Below the pieces are notes generated by a model that did not search any database, was not told where the DNA came from, and saw nothing but the letters and a program-made list of their open reading frames with translations. 64,000 nt of DNA from the NCBI RefSeq assembly GCF_000418365.1, contig NC_021663.1, forward strand, positions 1-64,000, given 5' to 3'. Below are positions 20,400 to 28,431 of the stretch, in pieces. Both the position numbers and the translations under genes were made by a program. Source of the DNA: Corynebacterium terpenotabidum Y-11 (GTDB lineage Bacteria; Actinomycetota; Actinomycetes; Mycobacteriales; Mycobacteriaceae). The number at the start of each line of letters is the position of its first letter. Within the stretch, counting starts at the first letter, position 1.

Positions 20400-21275
20400 T
20401 CAGGCGAGTCCGGCGTAGGCGCCGAGGACCGAGTGGCCTTCATCGGTCATGTGCAGCGGCAGGTTACGGCGCGTGGAGGTCGTGTCGATGATGCCGACGA
20501 TGTACCGGTCATTGGAGCACATCTCGTGGCCCTCGCTGGCGGCCTTGAGCGAGACGAAGCGTCCGCCACCGGCGGCGGCACCGTCGATGCCGGCCTGTTC
20601 CATGGCCCACTCGACCTCGCTGATGTTCACGCCGAAGGTCGGGACGTTGACGTCCGGGATGAGGTTGATGGCACAGACCTCGCCGGCGGCGTTGGTGATG
20701 TGCGGCATACCGAGGACCTTGACGTCGGCGGCGCCGGCGTTCTTCGCGGCGCGCACGGCGTCCGCGATGGAGTTCTTGAGGTTCTCCTGGATCTCAGAGA
20801 CCGGCATGTGGTCGTTGAGGATGTAGGGGTAGGTGTCGTTCGCCCCGGCGAGCATGTAGACGGTCGCTCCGGCGATGTCACCGTTGGCGGCGGCCTCGTT
20901 CACCTGGTCGATGACATGGGCGCCACCGGTGCGGTAGGACGCTCCGGCGCAGGTGTAGTTCTGCACATTCTGGCCGCTGGAGGAGGCGATCGCGTCCGCG
21001 AAGCGGTTGTCGGTGCCGCACCCGGTCCGGGAGAGGATGGGATCGGGGAGAGAGACGCCCTTACCGGCGAGGTAGTTGTAGATGTCCGGGTTGGCGGGCA
21101 GCGAGTCGCCGACGAGGACGGCGAGGCCTCCGTCAGCCTCGGCGGCGGGGGCGCCGTCACCGGAGATGGCGATGGCGCCTGCGGCGATACCGGCGACTGC
21201 CAGTGCGGCAGTGGCGGTGGCGGCGATACGGTTACGCAGGCGGTGGCCGGCGGCTCGGCTGTGGCGTGTGCTCAT
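20400..21275 (-). CDS. Secreted SGNH/GDSL-family hydrolase
   Basis: The 291-residue product has a twin-Arg-free basic N-terminus and a hydrophobic stretch (about residues 17-37), so it is exported or membrane anchored. The mature part begins AVLVGDSLPAN, with the GDS nucleophile block (Ser about 58). Further SGNH blocks are the YMLAGANDTYP segment (block III Asn) and the C-terminal MTDEGH carrying the catalytic Asp-His. This is the layout of corynebacterial and mycobacterial secreted esterases or lipases. ATG 21275 is used, with GAGAGG upstream; an upstream ATG at 21308 would add 11 residues. The substrate is unknown. Confidence 0.85.
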   Translation of the reverse strand: MSTRHSRAAGHRLRNRIAATATAALAVAGIAAGAIAISGDGAPAAEADGGLAVLVGDSLPANPDIYNYLAGKGVSLPDPILSRTGCGTDNRFADAIASSSGQNVQNYTCAGASYRTGGAHVIDQVNEAAANGDIAGATVYMLAGANDTYPYILNDHMPVSEIQENLKNSIADAVRAAKNAGAADVKVLGMPHITNAAGEVCAINLIPDVNVPTFGVNISEVEWAMEQAGIDGAAAGGGRFVSLKAASEGHEMCSNDRYIVGIIDTTSTRRNLPLHMTDEGHSVLGAYAGLA

Positions 21276-21695
21276 GGGTTTGAGCGTCCTCTCGTTGTCT
21301 CTCATCATCAGGTGCCCCGTATGGGGTACCGCTGGCGCGCGGCGTCGTACAGTCCAGCGTGCAGATCACCGGAAACGTTACACATCCGTGACATGAAATG
21401 CGACCGGGCGGTTCACTCATCATACCTGGTGTCACAGGAAAACCATGAGTCACAAGAAACTACAGTGCTGTCATTCGCTATGCACTGCCGATGAGATGGA
21501 GTCCAGGGGGTGGACAGTCGGCGGCTGCACTGTAACCTCGGTGCAAGAAAGTGATCGGAGTCAGATACCCCACACGTCGGCACCGTAACGTTTTGGCGTT
21601 CTCCACCGCTGAAACAACAAGGATTTAGAGACGAACAGATAGTGTTATGTCTCGTCCGTGACGAGTCACCACCCCGACAGGAAGGCCCCTGCCCC
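21276..21695. other. Divergent intergenic region, no gene seen
   Basis: This 420-base gap separates the GDSL hydrolase (minus) from the acyl-CoA synthetase (plus). It must contain both promoters. No coding frame or strong repeat was recognised, and no McbR or DtxR box was seen. Confidence 0.5.
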
Positions 21696-23360
21696 GTGAT
21701 CAACGTGTTCGACAGCACCCAGCGTCAACTTTTCCTCAGTGATGCGAAGGGGATGCTCCGCGGCGGAAAGGCTGTGCTCGATACCGGGCTGCTCAAGGGT
21801 GGTACTCCGGCGGAGCACCTGGCGTCCGCGAAGGCGCTGGTCAAGTACGGTGCGTCCATGACCGGCCTGCTCGAGTCCGGTACCGCGCGCTATCCGGAGC
21901 GCACCGTGCTGGTGGATGACGACGGTGAGCTGACCTACCGTGAACTGCGGACCCAGGCCCGTCTCACCGCCCGGATTCTGGCCACGCACGGCATCAACGA
22001 GAAGAGCCGGATCGGCATCCTCGCCCGCAACGGCCGTGGCTTCATGATCCCGCTGAGCGCCAAGGGGTACCTGGGGAACACCATCTTCCTGCTCAATGTC
22101 GGTGCGAGTAAGCAGCAGCTCCACGACATTGCCGTGGAGCATGAGCTTGACGTGCTGTTCGCGGATTCGGAGTTTGACGCGAAGCTCCCGACGGACGTTG
22201 AAGGTCTGACGATCATCCATGCCTGGGTGGGGGAGGGCTACCGGACCGACATCGATTACCCGACCATCGAGGAATTCTGGGCGTCGCCGGGCCCCGAGGA
22301 TGACACGCTGCCGAAGAAGGTGCACCAGGGCGGCGTCGTCCTCATGTCCTCGGGAACGTCCGGCACGCCGAAGGCGGTCAACCACTCCGAACCGCTGCTC
22401 CCCTTCGGCGTCATCGGTCCGCCGGTCGAGATGTTTGACGTCAGCGCGGGCGCAGTGCTGCAGATGACCGCCAGCATGTTCCACGTCCTCGGTTGGGGAG
22501 TGTCGGTCATCGCCCTGCTCGCCGGTTGCCAGCTCGTCACCCAGCGCGTCTTCGATCCGGAAAATGTGCTCCGTCAGGTCGACAAGTACAAGTGCGACGG
22601 CATCATCAGTTCGGCGGTCTTCCTCAAGGACCAGCTCGCCGTCGACCTCGCCAACCCCGGCAAGTACGACCACTCCTCGGTGAAGTTCATCATGAACGCC
22701 GGCAACGCCATGAGCGAGGATCTGGTGCTCGGCCTGGAGAAGCAGTACGGCTACATTCTGGGTTCCGGCTACGGATCCACCGAGGGTCTTCTCGTCGCCT
22801 TCGCCGGTCCCGAGGATCTCAAGGCTGACCCGACGACGGCGGGCTACCCGGTGTGGAACGGTCGGCTCGAGGTGCTCGGTGAGGACGGGAAGCCCGTCGC
22901 TCCCGGTGAGGTCGGCATCATCCACGCCCGCAATGTCATGGCCATGGAGGGGTACCTGGGTGACCGCGATGTCGCCGAGGAGACCGACGGCATGCTCAAC
23001 CTCGGTGACAAGGGCGTCATCGATCCGGAATCCGGCCGGTTGCGCGTTCTCGGTCGTGACAACGAGATGATCATTGTCGGTGGCGAGAACATCTGGCCGT
23101 CCTCGGTCTCCGACCTGATCTGCCGGATGGAGGGCGTGGCGGACGCCTACTGCGTGGGCGTGGAGGACGAGCGGACCTTCCAGCGGGTCAAGGCGTATGT
23201 GGTCGTCGACGGTTCTGCCGAGGTCACCGAGGACGCGGTGCGCACCTACGTCGAGGACAACCTCATCGTCCCGGCGATCCCCCGCGATGTGGTCCTGCAG
23301 ACCGAGGCGCTGCCGCGCAATGCCATCGGCAAGGTCGTCAAGCGCGATCTGACCGACTGA
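21696..23360 (+). CDS. AMP-binding acyl-CoA synthetase (FadD-like)
   Basis: The 554-residue protein activates a carboxylic acid, probably a fatty acid, through an acyl-adenylate to the CoA thioester. The family P-loop reads MSSGTSGTPKAVNHS and the A5 motif GYGSTEG. The segment GMLNLGDKG carries the ATP-binding Asp, and the end PRNAIGKVVKRDL carries the catalytic Lys of motif A10. The GTG at 21696 has AGGAAGG about 10 bases upstream; longer starts are possible but not supported. It is a single gene, followed by a parS site. The chain length of the substrate is not visible. Confidence 0.88.
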   Translation: MINVFDSTQRQLFLSDAKGMLRGGKAVLDTGLLKGGTPAEHLASAKALVKYGASMTGLLESGTARYPERTVLVDDDGELTYRELRTQARLTARILATHGINEKSRIGILARNGRGFMIPLSAKGYLGNTIFLLNVGASKQQLHDIAVEHELDVLFADSEFDAKLPTDVEGLTIIHAWVGEGYRTDIDYPTIEEFWASPGPEDDTLPKKVHQGGVVLMSSGTSGTPKAVNHSEPLLPFGVIGPPVEMFDVSAGAVLQMTASMFHVLGWGVSVIALLAGCQLVTQRVFDPENVLRQVDKYKCDGIISSAVFLKDQLAVDLANPGKYDHSSVKFIMNAGNAMSEDLVLGLEKQYGYILGSGYGSTEGLLVAFAGPEDLKADPTTAGYPVWNGRLEVLGEDGKPVAPGEVGIIHARNVMAMEGYLGDRDVAEETDGMLNLGDKGVIDPESGRLRVLGRDNEMIIVGGENIWPSSVSDLICRMEGVADAYCVGVEDERTFQRVKAYVVVDGSAEVTEDAVRTYVEDNLIVPAIPRDVVLQTEALPRNAIGKVVKRDLTD

Positions 23361-23382
23361 TCCACCTGGGGGGTAGGGCGGG

Positions 23383-23398
23383 CGTTTCACGTGAAACG
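23383..23398. promoter_or_regulatory. parS site between the acyl-CoA synthetase and the transporter operon
   Basis: CGTTTCACGTGAAACG is a perfect 16-bp palindrome with the parS core, differing from consensus at the outermost base of each arm. It lies 53 bases before the predicted McbR operator of the following operon. Confidence 0.9.
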
Positions 23399-23450
23399 CC
23401 TCTCAGGACAGTCCTCCGATTCACTCCGAGTGGAACTCTGGGGAGCAGAA

Positions 23451-23466
23451 CAGACAGCATGGTCTA
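23451..23466. promoter_or_regulatory. Predicted McbR operator of the transporter/sulfatase operon
   Basis: CAGACAGCATGGTCTA reads CAGAC-N6-GTCTA and ends 9 bases before the ATG at 23476. The distance is identical to the operator before the flavin reductase start, so a shared promoter architecture is likely. It would place five downstream coupled genes under sulfur control. Confidence 0.75.
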
Positions 23467-23475
23467 CTTCTGTCC

Positions 23476-25056
23476 ATGGACTTCCGCTTCCCCCGAATCA
23501 TCCCGCTGACCGCTGCCGTTCTGAGCACCGCACTGGTGGCCTCCTGTGCCTCCGCTGTCGGGGAGAGACGGTCAGCCTCCGATGGGCCACCGGTGGACGG
23601 GGGGACCGTCCGGATCGGAGCGCTCAGCGATCTGCGTCCGAAGACGCTGTACGCCGGAGCCACCACCGCCGAACAGACCGTCTCCGGACTGGTCTTCGAC
23701 ACCCTCACCGACTATTCCACCGAGGATCTCACGCCCCGGCCCGGCCTCGCCGAATCCTGGGAGGTCAGTGGCGACGGCACCACCGTCACCCTGCACCTGC
23801 GCGAGGGCGTCACCTTCCACAACGGGGCGTCCTTCACCTCCACCGACGTGAAGGCGAGTCTGGCGAACTACGCGGACCCGACGCACTCCGGCCAGCTCGC
23901 CCGGACTGCCGCACTCATCACCGACGTCGACACCACCGATCCGTACACTGCTGTCCTGCAGCTGAGCACGGGGGTCAACAACCTCTTCGACCTCCTCGAC
24001 ATCGTCCCGGTCATCGACGCTGATGATGTCGACGGCTTCAACGCCGGCACCACCATCAACGGCACCGGTGCCTTCCGCTTCGGCACCTGGCATCCCGGGG
24101 CCCGGCTGGAACTGCCGGCCAATGAGAACTACTGGCGGGGCGCCCCGCTGCTGGACGCCGCCGAACTCACTGTCGTCCCCGATGAGCGCACCCTCTACTC
24201 GCAGCTGCGCTCCGGCCAGCTCGACATCGTCGCCGATGCCGGCGCGCGGGACGCCGAAGCCCTCGACGGCAATGATCTCTTCACCGTCGTCGACCGCACC
24301 GGCGTCGACGCCAACGAGTACCTCGGGCTGAACACCACCCACCCGGCGCTCGCCGACCGTCGGGTCCGCCAGGCGATCGGCTTCGCCGTCGACCGGGACC
24401 GCATCCTTTCGGAGGTCTACCAGGGGCGGGGGAGGACCACGTCGTTGCCCTGGCCCACCTACTCCCCGGCATACGACGCGGCCGCGAACGAGCACTACAC
24501 GCTCGACGCCGATCGCGCCCGGGCACTTCTCGCCGAGGTCGCCGGTGACGAGGATCTGCCGGAGATCCCGGTCAGCTACACCGCGGGCAGCACGACCGAT
24601 CAGAACATTGCCCAGATTGTCGCCGCGAATCTGGAGGCTGTCGGACTGCGCAGTCGACTGGATCCGCAGGAGAGTGCGGTGATGCTCGACCGGCTGCGCG
24701 GCGGCGCCTTCGAGGGGGCGTGGGTCTTCGGCCACAGCTTCGCCCAGTACACCCCGGCGACCCTGCCGGTCAGTGCCTTCCCCTTCAACTCGGAGAAGAA
24801 CGCCTCGAACTTCCAGGACGCCGCGTATTCCGCGGATGCTTCGGCAGCCTGGACCGCTGCAGACCCGGACAGTGCCGCAGCCCGCGACATCTACCAACAG
24901 CGCAACAGTGATCTGCTCGACGGCGCTTTCGTCCTCGAGCTCGTCGCCCCGGACAGCCCGCTGATCACCACCTCCTCCCTGCACGACGTCGCCTGGTCGA
25001 AGCGTTCCGAATTCGATCTCTCACGCGCCTACTTCACCGGACAGGACAACTCATGA
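23476..25056 (+). CDS. Peptide/nickel-type ABC transporter substrate-binding lipoprotein
   Basis: This 526-residue solute-binding protein is of the SBP_bac_5 (DppA/OppA) family. The signal peptide ends with the lipobox VASC (Cys about residue 24). Family features include VRIGALSDLRPKTLYAG, PGLAESWEVSGDGTTVTLHLREGVTFHNG, VDRDRILSEVYQGRG and the Asn-rich C-terminal part. It is the first gene of an operon whose last gene is a sulfatase. The ligand may therefore be a sulfate ester or another organosulfur compound rather than a peptide; this is inferred from context and the McbR-type operator. The next gene overlaps by 4 bases. Confidence 0.9.
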   Translation: MDFRFPRIIPLTAAVLSTALVASCASAVGERRSASDGPPVDGGTVRIGALSDLRPKTLYAGATTAEQTVSGLVFDTLTDYSTEDLTPRPGLAESWEVSGDGTTVTLHLREGVTFHNGASFTSTDVKASLANYADPTHSGQLARTAALITDVDTTDPYTAVLQLSTGVNNLFDLLDIVPVIDADDVDGFNAGTTINGTGAFRFGTWHPGARLELPANENYWRGAPLLDAAELTVVPDERTLYSQLRSGQLDIVADAGARDAEALDGNDLFTVVDRTGVDANEYLGLNTTHPALADRRVRQAIGFAVDRDRILSEVYQGRGRTTSLPWPTYSPAYDAAANEHYTLDADRARALLAEVAGDEDLPEIPVSYTAGSTTDQNIAQIVAANLEAVGLRSRLDPQESAVMLDRLRGGAFEGAWVFGHSFAQYTPATLPVSAFPFNSEKNASNFQDAAYSADASAAWTAADPDSAAARDIYQQRNSDLLDGAFVLELVAPDSPLITTSSLHDVAWSKRSEFDLSRAYFTGQDNS

Positions 25057-26000
25057 CCCGCTATCTGCTCAGCCGTCTGCCCGCCGCCCTCGGCGTCATC
25101 GTCGTCGGCACGATCATCGTCTTCGCCCTGCTCCGTCTCATTCCCGGCGATCCCGCCGCCTCCCTGGCCGGGCCGGATGCACCACCGGAGACGGTCGCCG
25201 CACTGCGCAGCCAACTCGGTCTCGATGAACCGGCGGTTACCCAGTACCTCCACTGGATCGGTGGACTGCTCACCGGTGATCCGGGACAGTCCCTCGTCCT
25301 CGGCGGGTCCGTCGCGTCCCTGCTGGGGGCAGCGGTGGGGAATACGCTGGTTCTCACCGGGGCGGCGCTAGTGCTGGCCCTGCTGTTCACCGCGCTGTTC
25401 AGTGTGGCGCCGGAACCGGTCCGGACCGCGTTCTCTTCCCTTGCCGTGGCCGTCCCAAATTTCGTCACTGGTACGGTCGGGCTGATCCTCGTCGGTGTGG
25501 TCTGGGCGATCCTGCCCGCCGGGGGAGTGCCCCGAAACGGACTGTTGGACGACCCGTGGATCACCGCGCAGTACCTGCTGCTGCCGGCAACCTGCCTCGC
25601 TCTCCCCGTCGCCGCCACACTGACCCGGTATCTCGCGGACGCCGTGGCGTCCGAACTCACCCAGCCCTACGTCACCACGGCGACGGCCACTGGGCAGTCC
25701 CACCGACGGATCCTCCTCACCCAGGTTCTGCCCAATGCGCTGCCGCCGGCGCTCACCGTGCTGGGCATGCAGATCGGCCAGTTGCTCGGTGGCGCGGTGA
25801 TCGTGGAGTTCCTCTTCGCCTGGCCGGGGTTGGGCTATCTCGCTCAACAGGCCGTGACCCAGCGGGACTACCCGGTGGTGCAGGTTCTGCTGCTGGCGTC
25901 GGTGGTCACCTTCGTTCTCATCCAGTTGCTCACCGACCTCGCCCACGCCGCGCTTGACCCGCGCATCCGACTGACCGCACCGACAGGAGCCACCGCATGA
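25053..26000 (+). CDS. ABC transporter permease, DppB type
   Basis: This 315-residue inner-membrane subunit has the DppB/OppB layout. The first helix is PAALGVIVVGTIIVFALLRLIPGDPAA, followed by the conserved LGLDEPAVTQYLHWIGGLLTGDPGQS loop and about five more helices. The permease loop includes YVTTATATGQSHRRILLTQVLPNALPPAL (contacts the ATPase). The ATG overlaps the stop of the binding protein (ATGA), and the stop overlaps the next permease in the same way. It acts with the DppC-type partner as a heterodimeric channel. Confidence 0.92.
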   Translation: MTRYLLSRLPAALGVIVVGTIIVFALLRLIPGDPAASLAGPDAPPETVAALRSQLGLDEPAVTQYLHWIGGLLTGDPGQSLVLGGSVASLLGAAVGNTLVLTGAALVLALLFTALFSVAPEPVRTAFSSLAVAVPNFVTGTVGLILVGVVWAILPAGGVPRNGLLDDPWITAQYLLLPATCLALPVAATLTRYLADAVASELTQPYVTTATATGQSHRRILLTQVLPNALPPALTVLGMQIGQLLGGAVIVEFLFAWPGLGYLAQQAVTQRDYPVVQVLLLASVVTFVLIQLLTDLAHAALDPRIRLTAPTGATA

Positions 26001-26821
26001 ACACCCTCATCCGTTCCCTCACCCGGGGCAGAGGCTTGGTCGGGGTGATCGCCGTCGGCATCATCGCGCTGGCCGGGCTCGCCGCCCCGTGGCTCGCCCC
26101 CTATGCACCCGACGCCCAGATCCCGGGCGCGAATTTGCTGGCGCCCTCACCCGGTCACTGGTTCGGCACCGACGCCGTCAACGAGGACCTCTTCTCCCGC
26201 ACCCTCTACGGCATCCGGGTCAACCTGTTCATCGTCGTGGCCGCGGTACCGACCGGCGCTGTGCTCGGGACAACCCTCGGACTGCTCTCGGTCCGCTTCG
26301 CCCGGGCGGACACCCTCGTCCAGCGCACCTTCGACCTGCTCCTGGCGTTCCCGGCGATCCTGCTGGCCATCGCCCTGACCATGCTGCTGGGGCCTGGTCT
26401 GCGCACCGTGTTCCTCGTCGTCGTCCTCGCGGAGATCCCGGTGTTCGGACGCCTGGTCCGCGGCGTCGGCCGGTCGGTACGGGAACGGCCCTGTGTCGAG
26501 GCGGCGCGGACCGTCGGTGCGTCCGAGAACTGGATCCTGCGCCACCACATCCTGCCGAACAGCATCGAACCACTCATCGTCCAGCTCGCGCTGGGCATGT
26601 CGGTCGCCGTGTTCGTCGAGGGCGCGATGAGTTTCCTCGGCCTCGGTGTCGTCCCGCCCACCGCATCGCTGGGTTCCCTCATCAATGAAGGTGCGGCCTA
26701 CGCCTGGCACGCCCCCTTCTACGCCGTCGGCCCGTTGGCCGTGGTCATCGTTCTCACCGTCGGGCTCCTGCTCATCTCCCAGGCGCTGTCGCGCGCCTCC
26801 CGTCGAGAGGTTGTCTCATGA
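25997..26821 (+). CDS. ABC transporter permease, DppC type
   Basis: This 274-residue permease partner has the N-terminal helix VGVIAVGIIALAGLAAPWLAPY and the family motif HWFGTDAVNEDLFSRTLYGIRVNLFI, as in DppC/OppC. The EAA loop VEAARTVGASENWILRHHILPNSIEPLIVQ follows, and the gene ends with several hydrophobic helices. The ATG overlaps the upstream permease stop, and its stop overlaps the ATPase gene. Translation is probably coupled throughout the operon. Confidence 0.92.
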   Translation: MNTLIRSLTRGRGLVGVIAVGIIALAGLAAPWLAPYAPDAQIPGANLLAPSPGHWFGTDAVNEDLFSRTLYGIRVNLFIVVAAVPTGAVLGTTLGLLSVRFARADTLVQRTFDLLLAFPAILLAIALTMLLGPGLRTVFLVVVLAEIPVFGRLVRGVGRSVRERPCVEAARTVGASENWILRHHILPNSIEPLIVQLALGMSVAVFVEGAMSFLGLGVVPPTASLGSLINEGAAYAWHAPFYAVGPLAVVIVLTVGLLLISQALSRASRREVVS

Positions 26822-28431
26822 CCACATCCGTCCACACGCCGGTCCTGTCCGTCCGGCACCTGGCCATCTCCTTCGCCCACCCGCGCCCTGCTGTGGTGGA
26901 CGTCTCCTTCGACCTGCACCACGGGGAACTGCTGGCGCTGGTCGGCGAGTCCGGGTCCGGAAAGTCCATGACGGCCCGCGCGGTCCTCGGCCTGCTGCCG
27001 CCCGGGGCACAGGCGCAGGGGTCGGTTCTGCTGGACGGCGCGGAGATCCTCGGCGTCGACGAACAGACGCTGCGTCATATCCGGGGACGCCGCATCGGCC
27101 TCATCTTCCAGGAGCCGCAGAGTGCTCTCAACCCGGTCCGCACGATCGGCTGGCAGCTGGCCGCCGCCGTGCGCGCCCATGACCGGTCGATCAGCCGGAG
27201 GGACGCCCGCGCGACGGCCCTGGAGCTGCTGGAGACGGTGGAGATCCCGGACGCGGCGGCACGGTTGGCGTCCTACCCCCACCAGCTGTCCGGCGGGCAA
27301 CGTCAGCGCGTCGCCATCGCCCTGGCACTCGCCGGCAACCCGGAGATCCTGCTCGCCGATGAACCGACGACGGCGCTCGATGTGACGGTGCAGGCCGGGA
27401 TCCTGGCGCTGCTCGACCGGCTGCGTCGGGAACGCGGTCTATCGGTCGTCCTCATCACCCATGACATGGGAGTGGTCGCCGAACATGCCGACCGGGTGGT
27501 GGTGCTCCGTCTCGGAGTGGTGGTCGAGGAAGGTCCGGTGCGGTCGATCATCGATGCCCCGGCGGAGCCGTACACCCGCGAACTCATCGCCGCGGTGCCC
27601 CGGCTGCGGGTTGGCGGGGAGGAGGCAGCGTCGGAGGCAGCGTCGGAGGCAGATACCGTGGCCTCCGCCCGGGGCGTCTCGGTCCGCTACCCGGGCGCCA
27701 CGGTGGACGCCGTGGCCGGGGTCGATCTGGCGGTCCGGGCCGGGGAGACCCTCGGGCTCGTCGGGGAATCCGGGTCGGGCAAGTCCACCCTCGGACGGAT
27801 CCTCGCCGGGATCAGTGCCCCGACCAGCGGGGAGGTGGTGTCGCCGGTGCCACGGCGCACAGCCGTGATCCAGCAGGACCCGGTCGCTGCACTCGACCCG
27901 CGCAAGACCGTCGGCTGGTCCGTCGCCGAGCCCTTGGCTGTCCACCAGGTGGGCGACCGGGCCACCCGGCGGGCCCGTGTCGCCGAGCTGTTGGCGGCTG
28001 TGCAGCTGCCCACGGACGTCGCCGACCGGTACCCGCATGAACTGTCCGGTGGGCAGCGGCAACGCATTGCCGTGGCCCGGGCACTCGCTCTGGACCCGGA
28101 GCTGCTCATCGCCGATGAGCCGACCAGTGCCCTGGACGTGCGCGTCCAGGCCGAGGTCATTGCTCTGCTCACGCGGCTCCAGCAGGAGTCCGGATTCGCG
28201 ATGGTGCTCATCAGCCATGATCTGGCCGTGGTCTCCGGGATCACCGACCGCGTGGTGGTGCTGCGCCAGGGCGCCGTGGTGGAACAGGGTCCCACCGGCG
28301 CCGTGTTCGCGGACCCCGCCACGACCTACACCAGGGAACTGCTGCAGGCGGTCCCCCAGGTATCTGCACCAGATTCCTCATCAGTTTCCTCATCAGTGAC
28401 GTCGTCCATCTTCCAAGGAGTTCACCAGTGA
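26818..28431 (+). CDS. Fused dual ABC ATPase (DppD-DppF type)
   Basis: The 537-residue protein contains two complete ATP-binding domains in one chain. Domain 1 has GESGSGKS near residue 43, LSGGQRQRVAIALAL and LLADEPTTALD. Domain 2 has GESGSGKST near residue 317, LSGGQRQRIAVARAL and LIADEPTSALD. Both have switch histidines (ITHDMGVV, ISHDLAVV). Such fusions replace separate DppD and DppF subunits. The linker has a short tandem repeat (ASEAASEAD), and the tail is Ser-rich. The operon context suggests import of an organosulfur compound. It overlaps the next gene by 4 bases. Confidence 0.93.
   Translation: MTTSVHTPVLSVRHLAISFAHPRPAVVDVSFDLHHGELLALVGESGSGKSMTARAVLGLLPPGAQAQGSVLLDGAEILGVDEQTLRHIRGRRIGLIFQEPQSALNPVRTIGWQLAAAVRAHDRSISRRDARATALELLETVEIPDAAARLASYPHQLSGGQRQRVAIALALAGNPEILLADEPTTALDVTVQAGILALLDRLRRERGLSVVLITHDMGVVAEHADRVVVLRLGVVVEEGPVRSIIDAPAEPYTRELIAAVPRLRVGGEEAASEAASEADTVASARGVSVRYPGATVDAVAGVDLAVRAGETLGLVGESGSGKSTLGRILAGISAPTSGEVVSPVPRRTAVIQQDPVAALDPRKTVGWSVAEPLAVHQVGDRATRRARVAELLAAVQLPTDVADRYPHELSGGQRQRIAVARALALDPELLIADEPTSALDVRVQAEVIALLTRLQQESGFAMVLISHDLAVVSGITDRVVVLRQGAVVEQGPTGAVFADPATTYTRELLQAVPQVSAPDSSSVSSSVTSSIFQGVHQ

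Noticed and set aside
20400..21494. 386-codon plus-strand frame opposite the GDSL hydrolase
   Set aside because: It is Gly/Val/Asp-rich antisense shadow; the minus strand carries signal peptide and SGNH blocks.
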